Notes: a model not told the origin generated them from the sequence alone. A DNA stretch of 31,809 nucleotides from an uncultured Collinsella sp. (GCA_900554645.1 USIE01000017.1:1-31809), one strand, 5' to 3'; positions 16,940 to 24,947 are shown, numbered from the stretch's first letter. Numbers and translations: made by a program.

Positions 16940-17179
16940 ATGAAAAGCAAACGATTTGTCCTGAATGCACTTCTGGTTGTAGCACTTTTAGCGCTCTTAG
17001 CCTTCTCATGCTGGTACGCAAACCAACCATCATTTGGATACGTATTGTATACAGTAATGTCCGGCGATAAGGCTTATTACACTCTACGCGCAATTGACGT
17101 TCTCTTTTTCTATGTAGCCGGCCCCTTATCAATCGCTTTGGTCGCGTTTCTTGTCATTTACAACTTCAAGAAACGTTAA
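16940..17179 (+). CDS. Small two-helix membrane protein, unknown
   Basis: A 79-residue protein I do not recognise. A basic N-terminus (MKSKR) leads into a hydrophobic helix (about 6-27), then a loop with aromatic residues (YANQPSFGYVLYTV), a second helix (about 50-73) and a basic end (NFKKR). A two-pass inner-membrane topology is predicted. GGAAGGAG precedes the ATG at 7 nt and TATAAT lies upstream, so expression is credible. Its base composition is visibly more AT-rich than neighbours, with codons such as TTA and TTT. It stops 6 bases from the AI-2E gene's stop on the other strand and seems to have been placed between that operon and its terminator, which suggests recent gain. Confidence 0.72.
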   Translation: MKSKRFVLNALLVVALLALLAFSCWYANQPSFGYVLYTVMSGDKAYYTLRAIDVLFFYVAGPLSIALVAFLVIYNFKKR

Positions 17180-17185
17180 TAGAAC

Positions 17186-18598
17186 CTATTTAGAATCCGA
17201 ATCGTCCATGGAGCCGTCGATGCCGGTATTGGTATCGTCGTCCGAGTTGGAATCATCGTCTTTGGCGAAGGGGTTCTTGAAGAAGCCCGTGGCATCGGGT
17301 TGCAGGCCCGAGAGCTTAATCCAGGGATTATCGAGCTCGGGCTTGGGCATGGCCTTGGCCTCGGGCGCAGTCTCGTTACCGATGAGCTCGGACTCATAGA
17401 TGAAGGTGTCGTCGCCGAGCGCGTCGTAGGCGGCGACCGGGTTGCCATCGGCATCGCGGTACGGCGTGCCCTTAAACACGGCTCCGTCATAGGCCACAAG
17501 CTGACGGCCGGTCTCATTCTCGAAGTAGTACACGAAGATGCCCTTGAGGGCCGCACAAAGCGGGATGGCAATAATCATGCCGATGGGCCCCATGAGTGCC
17601 GAACCAATAACGAGAGCCGTAAGGCTCATAATGGGATGCACCTGCGCTGAGCTCTGCATGACCTTAGGCGAAATCACATTGTCGGTGACGTTTTGCGCGA
17701 CCATCGTCACGATGAGCGTCCATAACGCCAACATGGGGCTGAACATAAAGCCGAGTACCGTGGCGATTGCCGCGCTCACCCAGGGACCGACGACCGGAAC
17801 CAAGTGCATGATGCCAGTGAAGATAGCCATGAGCGCCGCATACGGATGGCCGATAATCAGGAAGCCGATAAAGGCGAGGAAACCACCGCAGATGGACGTC
17901 ACGACCATACCGCGCATGTAGCCGCCGACAGAGCGAGAAAGGATGGCGACCATAAAGCGGTACGAGGTCTCCTTCTCCTGACCGATGATGGTGCAAATCT
18001 CGTGATGCATGCGAGGGTAGTCGCAGGCCATCCAGTAGGCAAGCACCAGACCAAGGAAGATCACGAACAACTGCGAGGCCGTATTGGTGATGAGCGGGAA
18101 CGCACCGCGGCCAAGCTCGGCAGCAATCTGAGACACATACTTCGATGCCACGGTAACCAGCGACGAAAGATTATCGTCCAAATACTCCTTGAGCGGCGTG
18201 TTATTGAGCGTCTTGGCATGCGAGATCATCTCATTGAGATCGCCACCCGCAACACGAAGCTGCTCGGGCAGGCGGCTCAGGACTTCCATGATCTGACCAA
18301 AGAGAATCGGCGACAAGATGCAAACGACACCGACGAGCACGGCAACAACAACAATAAGCGCGATAAGCGAACCGATGCCGCGATTCACGCCATGGTGCTC
18401 GAGCCAGTTGGTGATCGGGGACATCACAAAGGCAATGATGGAACCAACAGCGAGAAACTCGATAACCGGCGCCAGGATGCCCATAAGGTTAAAGATGACA
18501 GCGGCGATGACAATGCAGCCAACAACAGCCCAAATGCGAAGCGTCAGAATGCGGGTGTCGCGCAGCACGCGATCGGTTTGTTGGGGGTGTTCACTCAT
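17186..18598 (-). CDS. AI-2E-family transporter
   Basis: A 470-residue multi-pass membrane protein of the AI-2E exporter (PerM/YdiK) family, with about eight segments. Family-like features are the paired first helices (residues 20-85), the amphipathic middle (SRLPEQLRVAGGDLNEM), and the C-terminal helices around GIMHLVPVVGPWVSAAIATVLG and VISPKVM. A cytoplasmic tail of about 110 residues ends in an Asp/Ser/Asn-rich stretch. Family members have been proposed to export autoinducer-2, sodium/protons or other small molecules; substrate cannot be read here. It starts in an ATGA overlap with the sigma factor gene, so it belongs to the stress-sigma operon. Confidence 0.85.
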   Translation of the reverse strand: MSEHPQQTDRVLRDTRILTLRIWAVVGCIVIAAVIFNLMGILAPVIEFLAVGSIIAFVMSPITNWLEHHGVNRGIGSLIALIVVVAVLVGVVCILSPILFGQIMEVLSRLPEQLRVAGGDLNEMISHAKTLNNTPLKEYLDDNLSSLVTVASKYVSQIAAELGRGAFPLITNTASQLFVIFLGLVLAYWMACDYPRMHHEICTIIGQEKETSYRFMVAILSRSVGGYMRGMVVTSICGGFLAFIGFLIIGHPYAALMAIFTGIMHLVPVVGPWVSAAIATVLGFMFSPMLALWTLIVTMVAQNVTDNVISPKVMQSSAQVHPIMSLTALVIGSALMGPIGMIIAIPLCAALKGIFVYYFENETGRQLVAYDGAVFKGTPYRDADGNPVAAYDALGDDTFIYESELIGNETAPEAKAMPKPELDNPWIKLSGLQPDATGFFKNPFAKDDDSNSDDDTNTGIDGSMDDSDSK

Positions 18599-19386
18599 GA
18601 ACGAATCATCACTCCGTCGGGGTCGATCTTGTCCTGAATCTTCTTAAGCGTGCGGCGCAGCAGACGCGAAACCTGCACCTGAGAAATACCCAGCTTCTTG
18701 GCGATCTCGATCTGGGTCATGCCCTTCACAAAGCGCAGCTCGATCACCTCGCGCTCGCGCGGCGAGAAATCACGGATGGCTTCCTCGATCACTAGGCGGT
18801 CATCGGTAAAGTCGAGCTCGTTGTCGTCGTCGGCGTAACGGTCGAGAATCGAAGGGGCATCGTCGGAATCAGACGCACCAGGAGCCTCGATGGGCACCGA
18901 GGTATAGGCCGAAGACGATTCCATAGCCTCGAGGACCTCATCGACAGTCACATCTAGATACTCAGCGATCTCCTCAACCTTGGGCGAACGCTGCAGCTCG
19001 TTGGTAAGTTTGTCAGTAGCCTGGTTGACCTTGGCCGAGAGCTCCTGCAGACGGCGCGGCACGCGCACACTCCAGCCCTTGTCACGGAAATGGCGTTTAA
19101 TCTCGCCCAGGATAGTGGGTGTCGCAAACGTCGTGAACTCGAGTCCGCGCTCGGGGTCAAAGCGGTCGATAGCCTTGAGCAGGCCCAAATAGCCAACCTG
19201 CATCAGATCATCGAGCGGCTCGCCGCGATTCTTAAATTTGTTGGCAAGAAACCTTACCAGGTTCATGTGGGACATGACGAGCTGCTCGCGTGCGTCCGGG
19301 TCACCGGTCTCTATATAGCGACGAAACAGCTCGCGGGTTTTCTCCTTGTCCCAAGCGGTCTTGCCGCTCCGGGAACGTTCGGTCAT
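18595..19386 (-). CDS. SigB/SigF-type RNA polymerase sigma factor
   Basis: A 263-residue group 3 sigma factor. Region 2 covers about 38-105 (NLVRFLANKF, DDLMQVGYLGLLKAIDRFD, FTTFATPTILGEIKRHFRD). Region 3 is about 115-190. Region 4 has the helix-turn-helix MTQIEIAKKLGISQVQVSRLL. It matches the SigB/F/G group that directs general-stress or sporulation genes in Gram-positives; no sporulation context is present, so a stress role is inferred. An acidic linker (SDSDDAPSILDRYADDDNELD) precedes region 4. ATG at 19386, one base after the RsbW-like stop, so the pair is coupled as usual for sigma and anti-sigma. Confidence 0.92.
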   Translation of the reverse strand: MTERSRSGKTAWDKEKTRELFRRYIETGDPDAREQLVMSHMNLVRFLANKFKNRGEPLDDLMQVGYLGLLKAIDRFDPERGLEFTTFATPTILGEIKRHFRDKGWSVRVPRRLQELSAKVNQATDKLTNELQRSPKVEEIAEYLDVTVDEVLEAMESSSAYTSVPIEAPGASDSDDAPSILDRYADDDNELDFTDDRLVIEEAIRDFSPREREVIELRFVKGMTQIEIAKKLGISQVQVSRLLRRTLKKIQDKIDPDGVMIRS

Positions 19387-19387
19387 A

Positions 19388-19765
19388 TTAGATATCCGCC
19401 TTGAGGTCGAGGGAAAGCGTCAGGGGCGCCGCAGTCTTTTCGTAGGAGTCGCACACACTCGCGAGGATGAGCTCGGCATACACCGCAGCCTGGTCGTTTT
19501 CATCAACCGTAGCCTGGTCTCCAAAGGTAATAGTCATGCCAACGTGAGTCTCATCGACATCGAATTTGATGGTGATGTCGTCGCAGTCGACCGCGGTGCA
19601 CCCAAAGATGAAAGCCTCCTCGGCAGCCATGCGGATGTCCTCGATGCGATCGACAGACATGGAGCACAGGGCACCAACATTGGCAGCCGTCATGCGCACA
19701 AGGCGAGCGAGACGCGGGTCGCCGGCAACGGTCAGCGTGATGGGGCAGGTTGCTTCGCTACTCAT
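19388..19765 (-). CDS. RsbW-like anti-sigma factor, degenerate ATP site
   Basis: A 125-residue protein in the position of RsbW/SpoIIAB, directly before a SigB-type sigma gene. The fold pattern is recognisable: a helix with DRIEDIRMAAEEAF (39-52), then strands ITIKFDV and GMTITFGD. In active GHKL kinases the helix carries E-x-x-x-N; here it reads EEAFIFG, so the Mg-binding asparagine is Phe54. The DxGxG box expected after the second strand is also absent. It may bind the sigma factor without ATP or kinase activity. The ATG at 19765 follows GGAGTTCTGCG and overlaps the upstream gene by 8 bases. No RsbV-type antagonist gene is nearby. Confidence 0.72.
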   Translation of the reverse strand: MSSEATCPITLTVAGDPRLARLVRMTAANVGALCSMSVDRIEDIRMAAEEAFIFGCTAVDCDDITIKFDVDETHVGMTITFGDQATVDENDQAAVYAELILASVCDSYEKTAAPLTLSLDLKADI

Positions 19766-20351
19766 CGCAGAACTCCTCAGAGGACTCGGCGGGCGTATAG
19801 GTGTAATACTGAGCCGGCTTGGCTGCGGGCTTCTGAGCCGCATCCGCACCACCGGCGGCCTCGTCCTCGGCCTCACCGATCAGAACGCGCTCGGTAGGCT
19901 GCTCGGCCTCGGCGGCGGCAGCTGCTAGCTTGCGATCGGCGTCGGCTGCAGGAGCCTTCACCTTATTGAAGAGCTTCTGCACGGCGCCGGCCGCAGAATC
20001 AGTCACGCTCGATACGGCATTACTGGCCTCGGCCATACTGCCCGTGACCTCGGAGATGTCGCGAACGACCGCCTCAACCTCAACGAGGTTGGACGTCAGG
20101 GCGTCAACGGCAGTCTTGCTCGACTTGAGGAGCGGCTCCATCTGGGCAAGTGCCGGCGTAAGCTCGTCAACGGCGCCATCAAGCTTTGCCACCACGGGCT
20201 GCGCCTCGGCAATCGTATTGTTGAGGTCGGTTACCGTCTTGTCGAGCGAGTCGACAACGGTGCGGGTTTTGCGCAGGGTGAGCGCAAGCTCAACGATAGC
20301 CCACACGCCGGCAACGGCGAGCAGCAGCAAGGCGATTTGAATGGGACTCAT
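19758..20351 (-). CDS. Membrane-anchored coiled protein, DUF948-like
   Basis: A 197-residue protein with one N-terminal membrane segment (about 4-23, IALLLLAVAGVWAIVELAL). A long helical region follows (about 28-135) with regularly spaced hydrophobic residues and TVTDLNNTIAEAQPVV-type heptads. The Ala/Glu/Pro-rich tail (about 135-197) is probably disordered. This is the plan of DUF948 general-stress proteins. It overlaps the RsbW-like gene and heads the stress-sigma operon, so it could act as a membrane anchor or sensor for that system; that is inference. ATG 20351 follows GGGAGG. Confidence 0.75.
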   Translation of the reverse strand: MSPIQIALLLLAVAGVWAIVELALTLRKTRTVVDSLDKTVTDLNNTIAEAQPVVAKLDGAVDELTPALAQMEPLLKSSKTAVDALTSNLVEVEAVVRDISEVTGSMAEASNAVSSVTDSAAGAVQKLFNKVKAPAADADRKLAAAAAEAEQPTERVLIGEAEDEAAGGADAAQKPAAKPAQYYTYTPAESSEEFCDE

Positions 20352-20395
20352 ACAAGCCTCCCAAAGGAATCGAAATACAGACTTTGTTCATGGTA

Positions 20396-20410
20396 CCCCA
20401 AAGGGGACGG
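20396..20410. repeat. GGGGAC-type motif between rarA and the DUF948-like gene
   Basis: CCCCAAAGGGG (20396-20406) is a short palindrome that contains the string CAAAGGGGACGG (20399-20410). The same 12-mer occurs at 31221-31232 inside a terminator hairpin. The 74-base gap shows no other clear signal. Confidence 0.45.
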
Positions 20411-20425
20411 AAGATTCCCAAAAGC

Positions 20426-21775
20426 TTACTTTGGCGCCCTGCCGCTACGGTCGCGCTCGCTTTGCTCCACACGCCATTCTTCCCAACCGCGGCCGGCAGG
20501 CTGCCAAAAGGCACCACGCTCCAGGCCTTCGGGCAAATAGCGCTGGTCGACCCAACCTTCGGGATAATCGTGTGGGTACTTGTATACACCGTACTCGTCG
20601 CTGCCGGGACGGTGACGATCGCGAAGATAACTGGGCACCTCGCGCAATCCGCTACTATGGATATCGGCCAGCGCCGCATCGATCGAAGCCTCGCACGCGT
20701 TGGATTTAGGCGCCAAGCACACATAGAGTGCAGCCTGAGCCAGGTTAATTCGGCACTCGGGATAGCCAATGACCTCGGCAGACTTAAACGCGGCTTGCGC
20801 CACCAAAAGTGCCTGCGGATCGGCATTGCCAACATCCTCAGAAGCCTGAATCATAATGCGGCGGGCGATAAACTTAGGATCCTCCCCCGCGTCGATCATG
20901 CGCGCGAGCCAATAGATCGTGGCATCGGGGTCGCTGCCGCGCATGGACTTGATGAACGCACTGATAATGTCATAGTGCATGTCACCGTTTTTGTCATACG
21001 AAAAACCGCGGCGCGGGTTGGCAATCTTCACGTCATCGACGGTGATGGGATAACGCTCCCCTGCCGCCGGAGCCGGCGTCCCCTCGGTATCGGGACGCGT
21101 GACGGCAATCTCACTCGCCAGCTCGAGCGTCGTGAGCGCGGAGCGAGCGTCGCCCGCAGCCAGCGTGCAGATGGTCTTAACCGTATCCTCATCGGCCGAG
21201 AACTTGCCACCCAAACCCTGCGGTGCCTCAAGCGCACGCGCAATAAGCGTGGCGATATCCTCGTCTTTGAGGTGCTCAAGCTCCACCACGCGACCACGCG
21301 AGAGCAATGCCGAGTTGACCTCAAAGTACGGATTCTCCGTCGTAGCGCCAATCATAATGACGGTACGGTTCTCAACCGCATGCAACAGGGCGTCCTGCTG
21401 CGACTTGGAAAAGCGGTGAATCTCATCGATAAACAGAATGGTGCGGCGGTCATAGGTATTCAGGCGCGTCTTGGCCTCGTCAATCACGCGGCGCAAGTCC
21501 TTCACGGTGCCCGTCACGGCGCTGACCTCGACAAACTCGCCCTTGGTATGGTTGGCGATAATGTGGGCCAGCGTCGTCTTGCCCGTACCGGCCGGCCCGT
21601 ACAGAATCACGCTCGACAGCACGTCGTGCTCAATCGCGGCACGCAGCCATGAGCCCTTACCGACGGCCTTTTGCTGGCCCACGTACTCATCAAGCGTGTT
21701 GGGGCGCATGCGCACCGCAAGCGGCGCATTCTGAAAGGAACGCTCGCGCGTCGAAGCAGAAAAAAGGTCGTCCAT
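20426..21775 (-). CDS. rarA: Replication-associated recombination protein A
   Basis: A 449-residue AAA+ ATPase (RarA/MgsA, Mgs1/WRNIP1 family) that acts at stalled replication forks. Walker A is YGPAGTGKTT, Walker B is ILFIDEIHRF, sensor 1 is GATTENP. The C-terminal tetramerisation region (about 255-449) includes SAFIKSMRGSDPDATIYWLARM, a family hallmark. The N-terminus (MDDLFSAS) resembles other members. ATG 21775 is chosen with GGGAT upstream; ATG 21781 is an alternative. The promoter region carries a LexA-type palindrome, suggesting DNA-damage control. Confidence 0.94.
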   Translation of the reverse strand: MDDLFSASTRERSFQNAPLAVRMRPNTLDEYVGQQKAVGKGSWLRAAIEHDVLSSVILYGPAGTGKTTLAHIIANHTKGEFVEVSAVTGTVKDLRRVIDEAKTRLNTYDRRTILFIDEIHRFSKSQQDALLHAVENRTVIMIGATTENPYFEVNSALLSRGRVVELEHLKDEDIATLIARALEAPQGLGGKFSADEDTVKTICTLAAGDARSALTTLELASEIAVTRPDTEGTPAPAAGERYPITVDDVKIANPRRGFSYDKNGDMHYDIISAFIKSMRGSDPDATIYWLARMIDAGEDPKFIARRIMIQASEDVGNADPQALLVAQAAFKSAEVIGYPECRINLAQAALYVCLAPKSNACEASIDAALADIHSSGLREVPSYLRDRHRPGSDEYGVYKYPHDYPEGWVDQRYLPEGLERGAFWQPAGRGWEEWRVEQSERDRSGRAPK

Positions 21776-21814
21776 AGCCATCCCGTGCATCAATCAAAAT
21801 CGTTTTCCACGAAT

Positions 21815-21820
21815 AGTATA
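21815..21820 (-). promoter_or_regulatory. -10 box of the rarA promoter
   Basis: TATACT on the minus strand, about 40 bp before the rarA start. No clear -35 consensus; the region where it should lie (near 21838-21843) is occupied by the CGAAC-N4-GTTCG palindrome. Confidence 0.5.
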
Positions 21821-21830
21821 CCGAATAAAT

Positions 21831-21846
21831 ACGAACTACCGTTCGT
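21831..21846. promoter_or_regulatory. LexA-type (SOS box) operator before rarA
   Basis: ACGAACTACCGTTCGT is a perfect dyad with half-sites CGAAC and GTTCG separated by four bases. This is the core of the Gram-positive LexA box (CGAAC-N4-GTTC in Bacillus, TCGAAC-N4-GTTCGA in mycobacteria). It overlaps the expected -35 region of rarA, where a bound repressor would block polymerase. It also overlaps the last codons of dgt. Confidence 0.65.
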
Positions 21847-23083
21847 TAATATAAGTACGGTGCGGAAACTTTAGACCCGGGAACAACTTACTCGTCAGCT
21901 CGCAGAAATAGCCATCCGTCATGCTCGCAATGTAATCCACCACGGCTTGGTCCTTATCGTCCTGCCATGCATAGGTACGGTCGTAGTAGGAAAGCTGCTG
22001 CTCAATGCGCGAAATGTGGTGCTTAAATATGTAGGAGGACTCGTCGCCTTCGTTTATATCCTGCAGGCAACGGTCGTAGAGCTTTTCGAAAGCCTCGCGC
22101 AGCTCCGCTTCGGAGTCGCCTTCGATACCGCCCTTGCTATAGATCTTCTCGTAGTTCTCGCACTTGGCTCGGCGGATTTCCTCAAACAGGTCCTCGCTCA
22201 TCTCGATGTGTGGCTTGCCATAGCTGTGCTCGACGATATCGATGGAGGCATGCGTGAGGATCCAGCTGTTGTATGCTCCGCCCAGGTCATCGTCAAAGGC
22301 GTCAGGTGACAACAGACCCGCAGCAATAGCGTCTTGGCGATCGCGCCCAACGTAGGCAAGGATATCCGAGATGCGAACCACGCAGCCCTCGAGCGTCATG
22401 GGGCGCAGATGTTCAATCGCGCTATAGCCCGTGGCGATGCAGTCCTCGACCGTCAGATCGAACTGTTCAAAGGAACCCATATCCGAAAGCTCAAACACGC
22501 GTTGCTCGTACTCGCCGTTATGGCACAGCACGCCATCGAGTGTCTGGAGCGACACGTTGCGGCCATACAGTGCATCGAGCACACGGACTGATTGCACGTT
22601 ATGGAAAAAGTAGCGACCCGTACGCTCGTGGTAAATATCGTTGAGGAATCGCTCGCCGGCATGGCCAAAGGGCGTGTGGCCCAAGTCATGGCCTAAGCCA
22701 ATCGCCTCGATTAGATCGCAGTTGAGCCCCAGGGCGCGGCCGATATCGCGTGCAATGCGCGAGACAAGCTGCACGTGCAGGCCGCGGCGCGACAGGTCGT
22801 CGTTGCTGCGAAAACTAAAGACCTGCGTTTTGCCTGCATAACGCGTATACGCCGGAAGATGAAGAATCTTTTCGATATCGCGCATAAACGCCGGTCGCAT
22901 GAGCGTGCCTTTGTCGGCAGCGCGATCAATACGACGAATGACCTGGTCGTCGTTGCAACGATACGGGTTGACGGCACCCGAAGCACGATCGGCGGAAATA
23001 CGCTCGACAAGTTCGGGCGACAACGCCGAGGGAATACGATCCATGCGCGCCTTAATGACGGCCGTTTCTTGATTAGTTGCCAT
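21836..23083 (-). CDS. dgt: dGTPase-like triphosphohydrolase (HD domain)
   Basis: A 415-residue HD-domain protein of the deoxyguanosinetriphosphate triphosphohydrolase-like group, which releases PPPi from dNTPs. Features: the N-terminal segment NPYRCNDDQVIRR with the arginine-rich helix, the histidine in SRRGLHVQLVSRIARDIG, and the HD motif in EAIGLGHDLGHTPFGHAGE. The C-terminal helical region fits the family. ATG 23083 follows AAGGAG; the further upstream frame start is weaker. It lies between the prepilin peptidase gene (31 bases before) and rarA (about 60 bases after). The substrate range, dGTP alone or several dNTPs, is not decidable. Confidence 0.88.
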   Translation of the reverse strand: MATNQETAVIKARMDRIPSALSPELVERISADRASGAVNPYRCNDDQVIRRIDRAADKGTLMRPAFMRDIEKILHLPAYTRYAGKTQVFSFRSNDDLSRRGLHVQLVSRIARDIGRALGLNCDLIEAIGLGHDLGHTPFGHAGERFLNDIYHERTGRYFFHNVQSVRVLDALYGRNVSLQTLDGVLCHNGEYEQRVFELSDMGSFEQFDLTVEDCIATGYSAIEHLRPMTLEGCVVRISDILAYVGRDRQDAIAAGLLSPDAFDDDLGGAYNSWILTHASIDIVEHSYGKPHIEMSEDLFEEIRRAKCENYEKIYSKGGIEGDSEAELREAFEKLYDRCLQDINEGDESSYIFKHHISRIEQQLSYYDRTYAWQDDKDQAVVDYIASMTDGYFCELTSKLFPGLKFPHRTYINER

Positions 23084-23114
23084 GGCATGCTCCTTAAGAA
23101 GGATGCGCAATCGG

Positions 23115-23537
23115 TTACAATGTGCAGCCCACGACCTCGATTATGGCAAAAATCGGCACCAAAAACGGGAGTAATGGCAAGGAGCGCGATTTTGTGATGA
23201 GGCAGGAGAGGGCAAGGACCAGGAGCGCGGCGGCAAATGCCACGAAGCCACCCATAGGGTCGAGCGTGCAAAGCGCGAAGAGCGCCTTGGCATCTCCCAT
23301 GCCGATGCCGGGGGTCTGGCGATGTCGCCGCCAAAGCGACTCAGTCAGCACAAGAAAAAGGTACACGATGACCGCAAGGCCAGCGTGGTCAAGTGCCGTG
23401 TTCAAGCCCCCATCCAGCCACACGCCCGCAAACGCCGCCACGGCACACGCAGCAGCAAGCGCGTTGGGAAACCGCCGCTCACGGGCATCGATCACCGCAC
23501 CGACAAAGGCGCAGATCCAAAATGGGATATAGACCAT
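23115..23537 (-). CDS. Minimal A24 prepilin peptidase
   Basis: A 140-residue multi-pass membrane aspartic protease of the A24 (TadV/CpaA-like) family. The two catalytic aspartates are Asp17 (VIDARERRFPN) and Asp82 in the GMGDAK motif. It has no N-terminal methyltransferase domain, so it is the short form found with Tad or archaeal-type systems. ATG 23537 follows AAGGAGGTG. The frame is open further upstream into the glycosyltransferase gene but that part is spurious. No pilin, ATPase or secretion gene is in the window, so its substrate must be encoded elsewhere. Confidence 0.87.
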   Translation of the reverse strand: MVYIPFWICAFVGAVIDARERRFPNALAAACAVAAFAGVWLDGGLNTALDHAGLAVIVYLFLVLTESLWRRHRQTPGIGMGDAKALFALCTLDPMGGFVAFAAALLVLALSCLITKSRSLPLLPFLVPIFAIIEVVGCTL

Positions 23538-23569
23538 CGAGCACCTCCTTGAGCTGCATCGCAAAAGCA

Positions 23570-23609
23570 AAAACCACCACAAAAGGCCTGTCCCCATTGT
23601 GGTGGTTTT
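23570..23609. terminator. Hairpin with AAAACCACCACAA arms, after the GT2 gene
   Basis: Perfect 13-bp arms at 23570-23582 and 23597-23609, with a loop that reads GGGGACAGGCC on the minus strand. It lies 8 bases beyond the glycosyltransferase stop and can end that transcript (minus strand ends TTTTGCTTTTG). The arms and loop motif match the terminator at 31211-31250, so both belong to one repeat family. Confidence 0.75.
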
Positions 23610-23617
23610 GGTGGTGG

Positions 23618-24913
23618 TTATTTGGCGCCTTGCATGACCTCGTCGAGGGTAACGTTGACGGCGTGCTGCGTCGGAACCCAATCGACCTTTAGGAACAGTG
23701 CAGCCACCGTGATGGGGATATAGCTGAACATAAAGATCGGGAAGGTAAACAGGTTGGTCACCAAACGCCACTTTTGCGCGCAATGAATGTGCTTGTACTC
23801 GAAGATGGTCGTGAGTAGCGCCAAGATAAAGAAGGTCTGGTACATCATGACAAAGGTCATGATGAGCGAAGCGGCACAAGCTTGCATCTCGACCTCGGTG
23901 GCCAAGAAGCCGTGCGAAAGCCCGCCCACGATGAGGAAGGTCGCGTTGGCGAGCATGGAGATCAGGGACAGCAGCATGCCCGGAGCGATGGTCATAAACA
24001 TGTCGTAGGCGGCAAAGCGATGATAGCGAAACGTCGATTTGACAAGATGCTTGCCGTAGGTAAAAAAGACCTGGTAGAAGCCCTTGGTCCAACGCATGCG
24101 CTGTTTCCAGGACGCCTTAAACGTCACCGGCTGCTCGTCAAAGAACTCCGCAGGCGCATAGCCAATGCGAATACCGTGAATAGCGCAGAACGTAGTGAAC
24201 TGAATGTCCTCGGTCAGCGTGTGGAACTGCCAGCCGTGCATGCCCTCAATAACACTGGCGGAGATGAGGTAGCCCGAACCCGAGACGGCGCAAGACGTCT
24301 TACAGATATTACGCGCATTGTTAAGGAAGCGCGCCTCGCGCAAATACCAGGTAGCATTAGCTGCCGAGATCCACGAGCTGCCAAAATTCTTGGAGTTACG
24401 ATAGCTCGTGACCACATGGAAGCCCTGGTCAAAGGCATCGTTCATCTTGGAGACGTAATCGCGGGAGATGACGTTATCGGCATCGAAGATAAAGTAGCCC
24501 TCAAACGTGTCGGGATACTCGTTGAGAATGCGATCGAAACCAAAGTCCATGACCCAGCTCTTGCCCTTTCGGTCCAGGTCATTGCGCTCGTAAACAATGG
24601 CACCGGCCTCGCGTGCGAGCTGCGCGGTGTTGTCGGTGCAGGCGTCGGCAACGACAAAGACCTCGATAAGCTCGGACGGATAGTCCTGGTCCTTGATGGA
24701 GCGTACGAGATTGGCAATTACGGCTTCCTCGTTATGCGCAGCAATGAAGAAGGCATAGCGGTGAAGTTTTTTGGCCTTGGGAGGCGCGACCTCGCCACGA
24801 AGAGCGCCAATGACAAAGAAGACCACCTGGTACAGAAAGCAGACCGTGAGCAGCATGACAACAATCTGGTTGAAGATCACGATGGGTGTGTTGGTTTGTA
24901 AAAAGGCGAGCAT
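23618..24913 (-). CDS. Membrane-bound family 2 glycosyltransferase
   Basis: A 431-residue processive-type GT2. An N-terminal membrane segment (about 12-38) precedes the GT-A domain: FFIAAHNEE (55-63), DAD (144-146, metal/nucleotide-sugar binding), TED (234-236, catalytic base) and QRMRW (271-275), which holds the polymer acceptor in cellulose- and hyaluronan-synthase-like enzymes. Three or four C-terminal helices (about 300-420) would form the export channel. Product and donor sugar are unknown. ATG 24913 follows GGGAGCC. It stands alone, with no polysaccharide gene cluster around it. Confidence 0.9.
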   Translation of the reverse strand: MLAFLQTNTPIVIFNQIVVMLLTVCFLYQVVFFVIGALRGEVAPPKAKKLHRYAFFIAAHNEEAVIANLVRSIKDQDYPSELIEVFVVADACTDNTAQLAREAGAIVYERNDLDRKGKSWVMDFGFDRILNEYPDTFEGYFIFDADNVISRDYVSKMNDAFDQGFHVVTSYRNSKNFGSSWISAANATWYLREARFLNNARNICKTSCAVSGSGYLISASVIEGMHGWQFHTLTEDIQFTTFCAIHGIRIGYAPAEFFDEQPVTFKASWKQRMRWTKGFYQVFFTYGKHLVKSTFRYHRFAAYDMFMTIAPGMLLSLISMLANATFLIVGGLSHGFLATEVEMQACAASLIMTFVMMYQTFFILALLTTIFEYKHIHCAQKWRLVTNLFTFPIFMFSYIPITVAALFLKVDWVPTQHAVNVTLDEVMQGAK

Positions 24914-24947
24914 GCAGGCTCCCGAGAACGCGTTACGTAAACAACCG

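Noticed and set aside
23538..24092. Upstream extension of the prepilin peptidase frame
   Set aside because: The extension is out-of-frame reading of the glycosyltransferase gene and the terminator; a strong binding site marks the start at 23537.
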